Assembly: GCF_001866645.1 (NCBI RefSeq)
Contig: NZ_MLYP01000006.1
Coordinates: 1 to 64,000, forward strand
DNA: 64,000 nt
Origin: Streptomyces colonosanans
Lineage (GTDB): Bacteria > Actinomycetota > Actinomycetes > Streptomycetales > Streptomycetaceae
Reading direction: 5' to 3'
The translations under genes and the position numbers were made by a program. Below the pieces are notes generated by a model. The model searched no databases, had not been told where the DNA came from, and saw only the letters and a list, made by a program, of their open reading frames with translations. Shown here one piece after another: positions 57,141 to 64,000 of the stretch (position 1 is the stretch's first letter; each line of letters begins with the position of its first letter).

Positions 57141-57181
57141 GCGCACCCTGCGAGCTCTGGGTGTGCCCGTATACGGGCGGC

Positions 57182-57222
57182 CAGGGTCCCCCCGCGCCCC
57201 TGCGGGGCGCGGGGGGACCCTG
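57182..57222. terminator. strong bidirectional terminator after the TPR-AAA gene
   Basis: Perfect 19-bp stem with 3-nt loop TGC (57182-57200 with 57204-57222), between two convergent genes. Confidence 0.92.
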
Positions 57223-57227
57223 CCCGG

Positions 57228-58298
57228 TCAGCTCGGTACCGGTTCCTTCTGTTCCGGCATGCGCGGCTGCGGCGGGGCCTCCCGGTGTGCCGGGTCCCTG
57301 ACCTCGCCCACCAGGAGTTCCAGCACGTCCTCCAGAGCGACCAGGCCGAGCACCTGCCCGGAGGCATCCGCGACCTGCGCCAGATGCGTGGCCGCCCGGC
57401 GCATCACGGTCAACGCGTCGTCCAGCGGCAGCTCCGCCGCCAGCGTGGTCATCGGCCGCCAGAGCTGCCGCGGCACCGCCCGCTCGGAGTCCTCCATGTC
57501 GAGGACGTCCTTCACGTGGAGGTAGCCCATGAACGCTCCGTTCGATGCGACCACGGGGAAACGCGAGTACCCGGTGCGCGCGGTGAGCTCCACCACCTGG
57601 CCCGGGGTCACCGTGGGCTCCACCGTCACCAGCAGGTCCGGGTCCAGGAGCACGTCCGTCACCGGGCGCGAGCCCAGCTCCAGCGCGTCCTCCAGCCGCT
57701 CCTGCTCCTCGGGGTCGAGCAGCCCCGCCTGACCGGAGTCCTCCACCAACTGGTTGAGCTGTTCACTGGTGAAGACCGCCTCGACCTCGTCCTTCGGCTC
57801 CACCCGGAACAGCTTGAGGATCACCTGGGCACAGGCGCTCAGCGCGACCGTCACCGGCCGGCACAGCCGCGCGAACGCCACCAGCCCCGGGCTCAGCCAC
57901 AGGGCGGCCTTCTCCGGCGCCGCCATCGCAAGGTTCTTCGGCACCATCTCGCCGATCACGAGATGGAAGAACACAACCGCGGCGAGCGCGATCACATACC
58001 CGAGCGGGTGAACCATCCCTTCCGGGACGTGCGCCGCCGCGAACACCGGCTCCAGCAGGTGCGCCACCGTGGGCTCGGCGACCGCGCCCAGTGTCAGGGA
58101 ACACACAGTGATGCCGAACTGGGCCGCGGCCATCATCTGCGGCAACCGCTCCAGGCCGTACAGCACCTGCCGCGCCCGCGCGGTCCCGAGCGGCTCGATC
58201 TGGCTGCGCCGTACGGACACGAGCGCGAACTCGGCACCGACGAAGAACCCGTTGACGAGAACCAGCAGCGCCGCGAACACGAGTTGCAGCAGGCTCAT
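57228..58298 (-). CDS. CNNM/CBS-domain membrane protein, hemolysin-C/CorC-like (downstream copy)
   Basis: 356-aa protein: DUF21/CNNM membrane domain (about 1-190, beginning MSLLQLVFAALLVLVNGFF and containing ERLPQMMAAAQFGITVCSL and VIGEMVPKN) and two CBS domains (about 200-330) that bind adenosine nucleotides. Such proteins are implicated in Mg/Co efflux. It lacks the C-terminal CorC_HlyC domain present in its upstream neighbour. ATG overlaps that neighbour's stop (ATGA), so the two are coupled and may form a heterodimer. Confidence 0.88.
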   Translation of the reverse strand: MSLLQLVFAALLVLVNGFFVGAEFALVSVRRSQIEPLGTARARQVLYGLERLPQMMAAAQFGITVCSLTLGAVAEPTVAHLLEPVFAAAHVPEGMVHPLGYVIALAAVVFFHLVIGEMVPKNLAMAAPEKAALWLSPGLVAFARLCRPVTVALSACAQVILKLFRVEPKDEVEAVFTSEQLNQLVEDSGQAGLLDPEEQERLEDALELGSRPVTDVLLDPDLLVTVEPTVTPGQVVELTARTGYSRFPVVASNGAFMGYLHVKDVLDMEDSERAVPRQLWRPMTTLAAELPLDDALTVMRRAATHLAQVADASGQVLGLVALEDVLELLVGEVRDPAHREAPPQPRMPEQKEPVPS

Positions 58299-59632
58299 CG
58301 CACCGCCTCCATGGCCGGCACGGTGACATCCGCGGCCTTCACGAGCCGCACCCGCTCGGCGCGGTAGTGCTCGACCTCGCGCACCGTGAGACGCCAGCCC
58401 GGCAGTTCGGCGTGGTCCCCGGGGACGGGGATCCGGCCGAGCAGATCGGCGACGAGTCCGGCCACGGTCTCGTACGGTCCTTCCGGCACGTCCAGGCCTA
58501 TCCGCTGCAGGACGTCGACCCGGCAACTGCCGTCGGCGTCCCACGCGGGCCGCCCGTCCTCGGGCGGCGCGGCGACGAGTTCGGGCAGGTCCAGTTCGTC
58601 GTGCTCGTCGCGCACCTCGCCCACCAGTTCCTCGACGATGTCCTCCAGGGTGACGACGCCCGCCGTGCCGCCGTACTCGTCGACGACGACGGCGATGGGC
58701 TGCTCGCTGCGCAACCGCTCCAGCAGGGGCTGCACGGGCAGCGTCTCCGGGACGAGCAGCGGCGCCTGGGCGATGTCGACGACGGGCGTACGCAGCCGTT
58801 GCTGCGAGGGCACCGCGAGGGCGTTCTTGAGGTGCACCATGCCGATGACCTCGTCGATCTTCTCCCGGTAGACGGGGAAGCGGGACAGGCCGGTGGCCCG
58901 GGTGAGATTGACCACGTCCTCAGCGGTGGCGGAGGACTGCAGCGCGCTCACCTTCACCCGCGGGGTCATCACGTGCTGGGCGGTCAGCTCGCCCAGGGAC
59001 ATCGTCCGGACGAACAGGTCGGCCGTGTCCTGCTCCAGCGTGCCGGCCCGCGCCGAGTGCCGGGCGAGTGAGACGAGTTCGCCGGGGGTGCGGGCGGAGG
59101 CCAGCTCCTCGGCGGGCTCCACGCCCAGGGCGCGCACCAGCCGGTTGGCGACCGCGTTGAGTGCCGCGATCACCGGCCGGAACAGCCGCGAGAACAGGCG
59201 CTGCGGGCCCGCGACGAAGCGCGCGACCTGCAGCGGCCGGGACACCGCCCAGTTCTTGGGAACGAGTTCACCGATCACCATCTGCACGGCCGCCGCGAAC
59301 AGCATGCCGACGACGACGGCGACGCCCGAGACAGCGCCCGCGGGGATACCGATCGTGGTGAACGGGCCGCTCAGCAACTGTGCGAGGGCCGGTTCGGCGA
59401 GCATGCCGACGACCAGTGAGGTGATGGTGATACCGAGCTGGGTGCCGGAGAGCTGGAAGGACAGCTCCTTGAGCGACTCGACGACCGTACGGGCCCGTCG
59501 GTCGCCCTCGGCGGCCGCCTTCTCGGCGTCGGGCCGCTCGACCGTGACGAGTCCGAATTCGGCCGCGACGAAGAAGCCGTTGGCCAGGATCAGCAGGAAC
59601 GCTGCCCCGAGGAGCAGCAGGGGGGTGGTCAT
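58295..59632 (-). CDS. CNNM/CBS/CorC_HlyC membrane protein (upstream copy)
   Basis: 445-aa protein with full family layout: CNNM membrane domain (MTTPLLLLGAAFLLILANGFF, TQLGITITSLVVGML, VIGELVPKN), two CBS domains (TAQHVMTPR; AVVVDEYGGTAGVVTLEDI) and a CorC_HlyC C-terminal domain (about 355-440). Role: probably divalent cation transport, or sensing through nucleotide-bound CBS domains. GGAGG precedes the ATG. First of a two-gene operon with the shorter relative. Confidence 0.9.
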   Translation of the reverse strand: MTTPLLLLGAAFLLILANGFFVAAEFGLVTVERPDAEKAAAEGDRRARTVVESLKELSFQLSGTQLGITITSLVVGMLAEPALAQLLSGPFTTIGIPAGAVSGVAVVVGMLFAAAVQMVIGELVPKNWAVSRPLQVARFVAGPQRLFSRLFRPVIAALNAVANRLVRALGVEPAEELASARTPGELVSLARHSARAGTLEQDTADLFVRTMSLGELTAQHVMTPRVKVSALQSSATAEDVVNLTRATGLSRFPVYREKIDEVIGMVHLKNALAVPSQQRLRTPVVDIAQAPLLVPETLPVQPLLERLRSEQPIAVVVDEYGGTAGVVTLEDIVEELVGEVRDEHDELDLPELVAAPPEDGRPAWDADGSCRVDVLQRIGLDVPEGPYETVAGLVADLLGRIPVPGDHAELPGWRLTVREVEHYRAERVRLVKAADVTVPAMEAVR

Positions 59633-59857
59633 GATGCCGCCGCCTCCGCGTGGTCGCGGACCGGGTCCGCGGTATGTCGGCAGGGGGCGGCGCAGGTACT
59701 ACAGGACGATCCGTCCATCGCCGGAGGGGGTCACTCCTCGGGTAGCAGGAGCCCCTGAGTACCGGGCGGAACACCAGGGGCGGAGGCTCAACGGAAGTGC
59801 CTCCTTCACCAGATTAATCAAGACATCGGCATGTGCGGCAGGGTGGACGCCTCCGAG

Positions 59858-60313
59858 TCATCCCCGATGCCGCTCGGGACCGACGGTGGAGCGGGCCTCG
59901 GTGAGCTCCCGGAGCACGCGTGCGTCCTCTATGGCGCGCTGTTTGGCGATGCCCGGCTGGATGCCCAGGGCGGGCAGGCTGGTGCCGTCGCTGAGGTTGA
60001 GGAACACCCAGGGGTCCCCCGGACGCAGGTTCACCTGAACGATCTCCGCCCAGTCCAGGCGGCGACGACTGGCGATATTGACGACGGTGACCCCGGTCTC
60101 GTCGGCGACGACCTTGGGCCGGGCCAGCAGGAGCAGCACTCCGAAGAAGAGGGTCGCCGTGAAGACGAAGCTGAGGCGCTCCCCGGGGTTCAGCCCTTCC
60201 AGCAGCATCGCGACGGCCGTTATGGATACGAAGCTCGCCGCGCCGACGGTGAGCAGCACGGCACGGGTGCGTCCCGGCCGGAAAGTGACGGGGAGGCTGG
60301 GCAGATCGGACAT
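59858..60313 (-). CDS. membrane-anchored PH-domain protein
   Basis: 151-aa protein with two membrane helices near the N terminus (about 18-38 and 48-66) followed by a bacterial PH-like domain with VVADETGVTVVNIASRRRLDWAEIVQVNL and WVFLNLSDGTSLP. The family is common in actinobacteria beside hisG and riboflavin genes; its function is unknown. Starts 14 bp after hisG ends on the same strand, so it is probably the last gene of that operon. Confidence 0.85.
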   Translation of the reverse strand: MSDLPSLPVTFRPGRTRAVLLTVGAASFVSITAVAMLLEGLNPGERLSFVFTATLFFGVLLLLARPKVVADETGVTVVNIASRRRLDWAEIVQVNLRPGDPWVFLNLSDGTSLPALGIQPGIAKQRAIEDARVLRELTEARSTVGPERHRG

Positions 60314-60327
60314 CGGTGACGGATTCC

Positions 60328-61176
60328 TCAGAGGCGGCAGGCGTGGATGGCCGTGGTCAGGATGGCCCGAGCGCCGATGTCGTACAGATCGTCCATGATC
60401 CGCTGGGCTTCCTTGGACGGGACCATCGCCCGGACGGCGACCCAGCCCTCGTTGTGCAGCGGCGAGACGGTCGGGGACTCCAGGCCCGGGGTGAGCGCGA
60501 CGGCCTTCTCCAGCTGCTCGACGCGGCAGTCGTAGTCCATCATCACGTACGTCCGGGCCACCAGGACGCCCTGGAGGCGGCGCAGGAACTGCTGCACCTT
60601 GGGGTCCTTGGCGTCGGCGCCGGTACGGCGGACGACGATCGCCTCGGACTTCATGATCGGCTCGCCGAAGACCTCCAGGCCCGCGTTGCGCAGCGAGGTG
60701 CCGGTCTCCACGACGTCCGCGATGACCTCGGCGACCCCCAGCTCGATGGCCGTCTCCACGGCGCCGTCGAGGTGGACGACGGAGGCGTCGATGCCCTTGT
60801 CGGCGAGGTGCTTGGCGACGATGCCCTCGTAGGAGGTCGCGACCGTCCTGCCGACGAGGTCGCCGGTGTCGTGCGCCGTGCCGGGCTTGCCGGCGAAGCG
60901 GAAGGTGGAGCGGGCGAAGCCGAGCGGGAGGATCTCCTCGGCGCTCGCGCCGGAGTCGATCAGCAGGTCACGACCGGTGATGCCGATGTCGAGACGGCCG
61001 GAGGAGACGTAGATCGCGATGTCGCGGGGACGAAGGTAGAAGAACTCGACCTCGTTCACCGGGTCGACGATCCTCAGCTCCTTGGACTCCCGGCGCTGCT
61101 GGTAGCCCGCCTCATGCAGCATCTCCGCCGCAGGGCCGGACAGTGAACCCTTGTTGGGGACGGCGATGCGCAGCAT
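60328..61176 (-). CDS. hisG: ATP phosphoribosyltransferase
   Basis: First, feedback-regulated step of histidine synthesis: ATP plus PRPP to phosphoribosyl-ATP. The 282-aa protein is the long form with catalytic domains and a C-terminal regulatory ACT-like domain (about 210-282). Visible: MLRIAVPNKGSLSGPAAEML, ITGRDLLIDSG, and EVIADVVETGTSLRNAGLE for PRPP binding. It follows hisE by 51 bp on the same strand. Confidence 0.96.
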   Translation of the reverse strand: MLRIAVPNKGSLSGPAAEMLHEAGYQQRRESKELRIVDPVNEVEFFYLRPRDIAIYVSSGRLDIGITGRDLLIDSGASAEEILPLGFARSTFRFAGKPGTAHDTGDLVGRTVATSYEGIVAKHLADKGIDASVVHLDGAVETAIELGVAEVIADVVETGTSLRNAGLEVFGEPIMKSEAIVVRRTGADAKDPKVQQFLRRLQGVLVARTYVMMDYDCRVEQLEKAVALTPGLESPTVSPLHNEGWVAVRAMVPSKEAQRIMDDLYDIGARAILTTAIHACRL

Positions 61177-61227
61177 GAGGGGGGCTTCCTTCGTTCGGTT
61201 CGTGCTGTGTGCTGTGTGTGATGTGGC

Positions 61228-61500
61228 TCAGAGGTGGGCGTAGACGTCGTCCAGGGAAATACCACGGGCGACCATCATCACCTGGAGGTGGTAGAGCAGC
61301 TGCGAGATCTCCTCGGCGGCTGCCTCCTTGCCCTCGTGTTCGGCGGCCATCCAGACTTCGGCGGCCTCCTCGACGATCTTCTTGCCGATGGCATGGACGC
61401 CCTTGCCGACCAGCTCTGCGGTGCGGGAGGTGGCGGGGTCGCCGTGGACGGCCTTGTGCTGGAGCTCGGTGAACAGCTCCTCGAACGTCTTCTTGGACAT
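61228..61500 (-). CDS. hisE: phosphoribosyl-ATP pyrophosphatase
   Basis: Second step of histidine synthesis: releases pyrophosphate from phosphoribosyl-ATP. 90 aa, all-alpha MazG-like fold, with the metal-binding [17 protein letters not shown] segment. It sits between ribH and hisG, the normal actinobacterial arrangement linking riboflavin and histidine pathways. Its product, after HisI, is not made here; hisI lies elsewhere. Confidence 0.96.
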   Translation of the reverse strand: MSKKTFEELFTELQHKAVHGDPATSRTAELVGKGVHAIGKKIVEEAAEVWMAAEHEGKEAAAEEISQLLYHLQVMMVARGISLDDVYAHL

Positions 61501-61534
61501 GGTGGTGCTAACCCTACGCGTTCCGGTCCCTTTC

Positions 61535-62020
61535 TCAGTGCCAGGGTTCGGATACCGAGCGGAGTGTGGCGGCGGTCGCCACCGCCGCCGTCACCGCCTC
61601 GTGTCCCTTGTCCTCACTCGATCCCTCCAGGCCCGCGCGATCGAGGGCCTGCTCCTCCGTGTCGCAGGTCAGCACGCCGAAGCCGACGGGGACGCCGGTC
61701 TCGACGGACACCTGGGTCAGGCCCTGGGTGACGCCCTGGCACACATAGTCGAAATGGGGGGTGCCGCCACGGATGACGACCCCGAGGGCGACGATCGCGT
61801 GGTAGCCGCGGCCCGCGAGGACCTTGGCGGCGACGGGGAGTTCGAAGCTGCCGGGGACCCGCAGCACGGTCGGTTCGTCGATCCCCAGCTCGCCCAGGGC
61901 GCGCAGTGCGCCGTTCATCAGCCCGTCCATCACCTTGTCGTGCCACCGTGCCGCGATGACGGCGACCCGCAGGTCACTCGCGTTGCGTACGGACAGCTCC
62001 GGTGCACCCTTGCCGCTCAC
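61535..62020 (-). CDS. ribH: 6,7-dimethyl-8-ribityllumazine synthase
   Basis: Condenses the 3,4-dihydroxy-2-butanone 4-phosphate made by RibBA with the ribitylaminouracil intermediate to give lumazine, which riboflavin synthase dismutates. 161 aa, forms large shells in other bacteria. Visible: [45 protein letters not shown] with catalytic His, and [20 protein letters not shown] start, 19 bp after ribBA's stop. Confidence 0.96.
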   Translation of the reverse strand: MSGKGAPELSVRNASDLRVAVIAARWHDKVMDGLMNGALRALGELGIDEPTVLRVPGSFELPVAAKVLAGRGYHAIVALGVVIRGGTPHFDYVCQGVTQGLTQVSVETGVPVGFGVLTCDTEEQALDRAGLEGSSEDKGHEAVTAAVATAATLRSVSEPWH

Positions 62021-62039
62021 GTGTCTCCTCCGTGCTCTC

Positions 62040-63329
62040 TTACTGGTCGCCGCAGGCGGACACGGCGGTCGTGTCCAGCCAGGGCAGGTCGTGCCCCATC
62101 CGGTCCCGCTTGGTGCGCAGGTAGCGGAAGTTGTGCTCGCCCGCCTGCACGGGCGTCGGTTCCCGTCCGGTGACCTTGAGGCCGTGCCGGAGCAGGGCGT
62201 CGGTCTTGTCGGGGTTGTTGGTCATCAGCCGCACTCCGCGCACGCCGAGATCCTGCAGGATCCGGGCGCCGGCGGCATAGTCGCGGGCGTCGGCGGGCAG
62301 GCCCAGCTCCAGGTTGGCGTCCAGCGTGTCGTGGCCGCGCTCCTGGAGTTCGTACGCACGCAGCTTGGACAGCAGCCCGATGCCGCGTCCCTCGTGGCCC
62401 CGCAGATAGACGACGACGCCTCGGCCCTCGGCCTGGATGCGCTTCAGGGAGTTCTCCAGCTGGGGGCCGCAGTCGCAGCGCAGCGAGTGGAAGACGTCTC
62501 CGGTGAGGCATTCGGAGTGGACGCGGACGAGGACGTCCTCGCCGTCGCCGATCTCGCCGTGGACGAGGGCGACGTGCTCGACGCCGTCGCGGGTGGAGCG
62601 GTAGCCGTACGCGGTGAACGTGCCGAATGCCGTGGGCAGTTGGACCTCGGCCTCGCGGCGGACGGTGGGCTCGGAGGTGCGGCGGTAGGTGATCAGGTCC
62701 GCGATGGAGATGATCGTCAGACCGTGCTTGCGGGCGAACGGGATCAGCTCGGGCAGGCGCAGCATGCGGCCGTCCTCGCCGGCGATCTCCACGATCGCGC
62801 CGGCCGGGCGCAGTCCGGCGAGCCGGGCGAGGTCGACGGCGGCCTCGGTGTGGCCGTTGCGTACGAGGACGCCGCCGGGCCTGGCGCGCAGCGGAAAGAC
62901 ATGGCCGGGGCGGACGAAGTCGCCGGGGCCCGCCTCCTGCCGGGCGAGCAGCCGCAGCGTGGTGGCGCGGTCGGACGCGGAGATACCGGTGCTCACGCCG
63001 TGTGCGCCGGTCGCGTCGACGGACACGGTGAACGCCGTGCGCATCGACTCGGTGTTGTGGTCGACCATCTGCGGGAGCTGGAGGCGGTCGAGTGCCTCGC
63101 CCTCCATGGGGGCGCAGATCAGGCCGCGGCACTCGCTCATCATGAAGGCGACGATCTCGGGGGTCGCCTTCTCGGCGGCGATGACCAGGTCGCCCTCGTT
63201 CTCGCGGTCCTCGTCGTCGACGACCACGACCGGGCGGCCGGCCGCGATGTCGGAGATGGCCTGCTCGACCGGGTCGAGCGCGAAGTCCTCGATGGTGTCC
63301 GGGTGGTACAGGATCGGCACCGACGTCAT
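62040..63329 (-). CDS. ribBA: bifunctional DHBP synthase / GTP cyclohydrolase II
   Basis: Supplies both precursors of riboflavin. 429 aa: N-terminal RibB half (about 15-215, [16 protein letters not shown] near the start) making dihydroxybutanone phosphate, and C-terminal RibA half with zinc ligands around [18 protein letters not shown] and [16 protein letters not shown], opening GTP. ATG 63329 overlaps the stop of ribM (ATGA). The open frame continuing upstream is the shadow of ribM. Confidence 0.95.
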   Translation of the reverse strand: MTSVPILYHPDTIEDFALDPVEQAISDIAAGRPVVVVDDEDRENEGDLVIAAEKATPEIVAFMMSECRGLICAPMEGEALDRLQLPQMVDHNTESMRTAFTVSVDATGAHGVSTGISASDRATTLRLLARQEAGPGDFVRPGHVFPLRARPGGVLVRNGHTEAAVDLARLAGLRPAGAIVEIAGEDGRMLRLPELIPFARKHGLTIISIADLITYRRTSEPTVRREAEVQLPTAFGTFTAYGYRSTRDGVEHVALVHGEIGDGEDVLVRVHSECLTGDVFHSLRCDCGPQLENSLKRIQAEGRGVVVYLRGHEGRGIGLLSKLRAYELQERGHDTLDANLELGLPADARDYAAGARILQDLGVRGVRLMTNNPDKTDALLRHGLKVTGREPTPVQAGEHNFRYLRTKRDRMGHDLPWLDTTAVSACGDQ

Positions 63330-63970
63330 GCCGGGGCTCCTTCCAGAACGGGCCGCTCTGCCTTGCGGGAGCGCAGCCACCAGTCGCGCATGCCCCACAG
63401 GACGAGTGCGCCGTAGACGATGTAGACGAAGCCCGAGAAGGCGAAGCCGTTGACGAAGTTGAGCGGGACGCCGACGGCGTCGACCAGCAGCCAGGCGAAC
63501 CAGAACTCGACCAGGCCACGCGCTTGGGCGTACATGGCGACGATCGTGCCGACGAATATGTACGCGTCGGGCCACGGGTCCCAGGACAGCGTGGGGACGG
63601 CGGTGAACAGGCCGGCCACGGCGAGCGTACCCAGGGCCGCGGTGCCCGCCAGGATCCCGCGCTCGCGCCAGGTGGCGAACCGTACGGCGATTTGGCCGTC
63701 CTCGGCCCGTCCCTTGCCGCGGTTCCACTGCCACCAGCCGTAGAGGGCCACGACCATGACGACCACCTGCTTTCCGGCGCTGCCGGAGAGATGGGACGTG
63801 GCGAAGGCGGTGAACAGGATGACTCCGGACAGGAACTGCACGGGCCAGCTCCACAGGGAGCGGCGCCAGCCGAACGCCAGGCCGACCAGGCCGATCACGT
63901 TGCCGAGCATGTCCGACCACTTGATGTGCTGGCCGAAGAGCGTGAAGGCCTCGGAGTTGAGCCAGCTCAC
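63326..63970 (-). CDS. ribM: PnuC-family riboflavin transporter RibM
   Basis: 214-aa protein with about seven membrane helices of the PnuC/PnuX family. General annotation would call it a nicotinamide riboside transporter, but its place inside a ribBA-ribH operon matches RibM of Streptomyces davaonensis, a riboflavin/roseoflavin facilitator. [18 protein letters not shown] and YGWWQWNRG are family-typical; [17 protein letters not shown] is near the end. GTG start at 63970 with AGGGAG upstream overlaps the preceding gene's stop (GTGA). Confidence 0.85.
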   Translation of the reverse strand: MSWLNSEAFTLFGQHIKWSDMLGNVIGLVGLAFGWRRSLWSWPVQFLSGVILFTAFATSHLSGSAGKQVVVMVVALYGWWQWNRGKGRAEDGQIAVRFATWRERGILAGTAALGTLAVAGLFTAVPTLSWDPWPDAYIFVGTIVAMYAQARGLVEFWFAWLLVDAVGVPLNFVNGFAFSGFVYIVYGALVLWGMRDWWLRSRKAERPVLEGAPA

Positions 63971-64000
63971 TTGGTGGCTCCCTGCGCAGTCAGCAGACGC
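63967..64000 (-). CDS. C-terminal end of an upstream gene, probably riboflavin synthase
   Basis: Only the last ten codons are inside the window: [10 protein letters not shown] then TGA. The stop overlaps the ribM GTG start (GTGA), so it is the upstream member of the same operon. In Streptomyces that position is normally riboflavin synthase; the fragment is too short to prove it. Confidence 0.5.
   Translation of the reverse strand, partial: RLLTAQGATK

Overview
The window is about 64 kb of very GC-rich DNA from a Streptomyces-type actinomycete chromosome. The evidence is a run of genes typical of that genus in a familiar order: PTS crr-ptsI, a conservon (histidine kinase, roadblock, DUF742 and GTPase proteins), the sporulation pair smeA-sffA, rbpA with a SigR-type promoter, ppm1, and a riboflavin/histidine block. 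From memory the two flanks match the S. coelicolor SCO1390-SCO1396 and SCO1415-SCO1443 neighbourhoods; I could not run a comparison. I saw no tRNA, rRNA, CRISPR array, insertion sequence or integrase.

Layout. 0.35-10 kb: carbon metabolism and cell wall (crr, ptsI, acetoacetyl-CoA synthetase, GH31 glycosidase, Nudix hydrolase, VanX-like dipeptidase). 10-12.5 kb: glycerol facilitator and glycerol kinase without glpD. 12.6-20.7 kb: a conservon whose fourth gene (cvnD) is separated from cvnABC by a 3.6 kb hydantoinase/5-oxoprolinase gene. 21-28.7 kb: a glycine-betaine demethylation cluster made of a Rieske ferredoxin, an IclR regulator, a decayed formaldehyde dehydrogenase fragment, dimethylglycine oxidase, monomeric sarcosine oxidase and a Rieske oxygenase. 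28.8-37.8 kb: an uncharacterised minus-strand module with a 1,545-aa SMC/MukB-like ATPase, a 292-aa protein, a 508-aa protein and, further upstream, a HEAT-repeat-like protein. 38-46.5 kb: ankyrin protein, smeA-sffA, a MocR regulator, a YczE-type membrane protein, a glycerophosphodiesterase, an MFS transporter, rbpA and fxsA. 46.5-64 kb: ppm1, an amidohydrolase, an Lrp regulator, an acyl-CoA dehydrogenase, a Tat-exported C39-like peptidase, a small kinase, a TPR-AAA protein, paired CNNM/CBS membrane proteins, and hisG-hisE-ribH-ribBA-ribM reading leftward.

How the parts work together. The betaine genes form a logical chain: betaine to dimethylglycine to sarcosine to glycine. An 11-bp motif is shared by the regulator upstream region and the catabolic promoter. 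The leading candidate for an undescribed system is the SMC module. Its gene order (possible kleisin, possible kite, SMC) is that of MukFEB and Wadjet JetABC, but no JetD-like nuclease gene is adjacent. Its ATPase also departs from the usual Walker A and Walker B sequences. The kleisin and kite assignments are inferred from gene order and size, not from a recognised domain.
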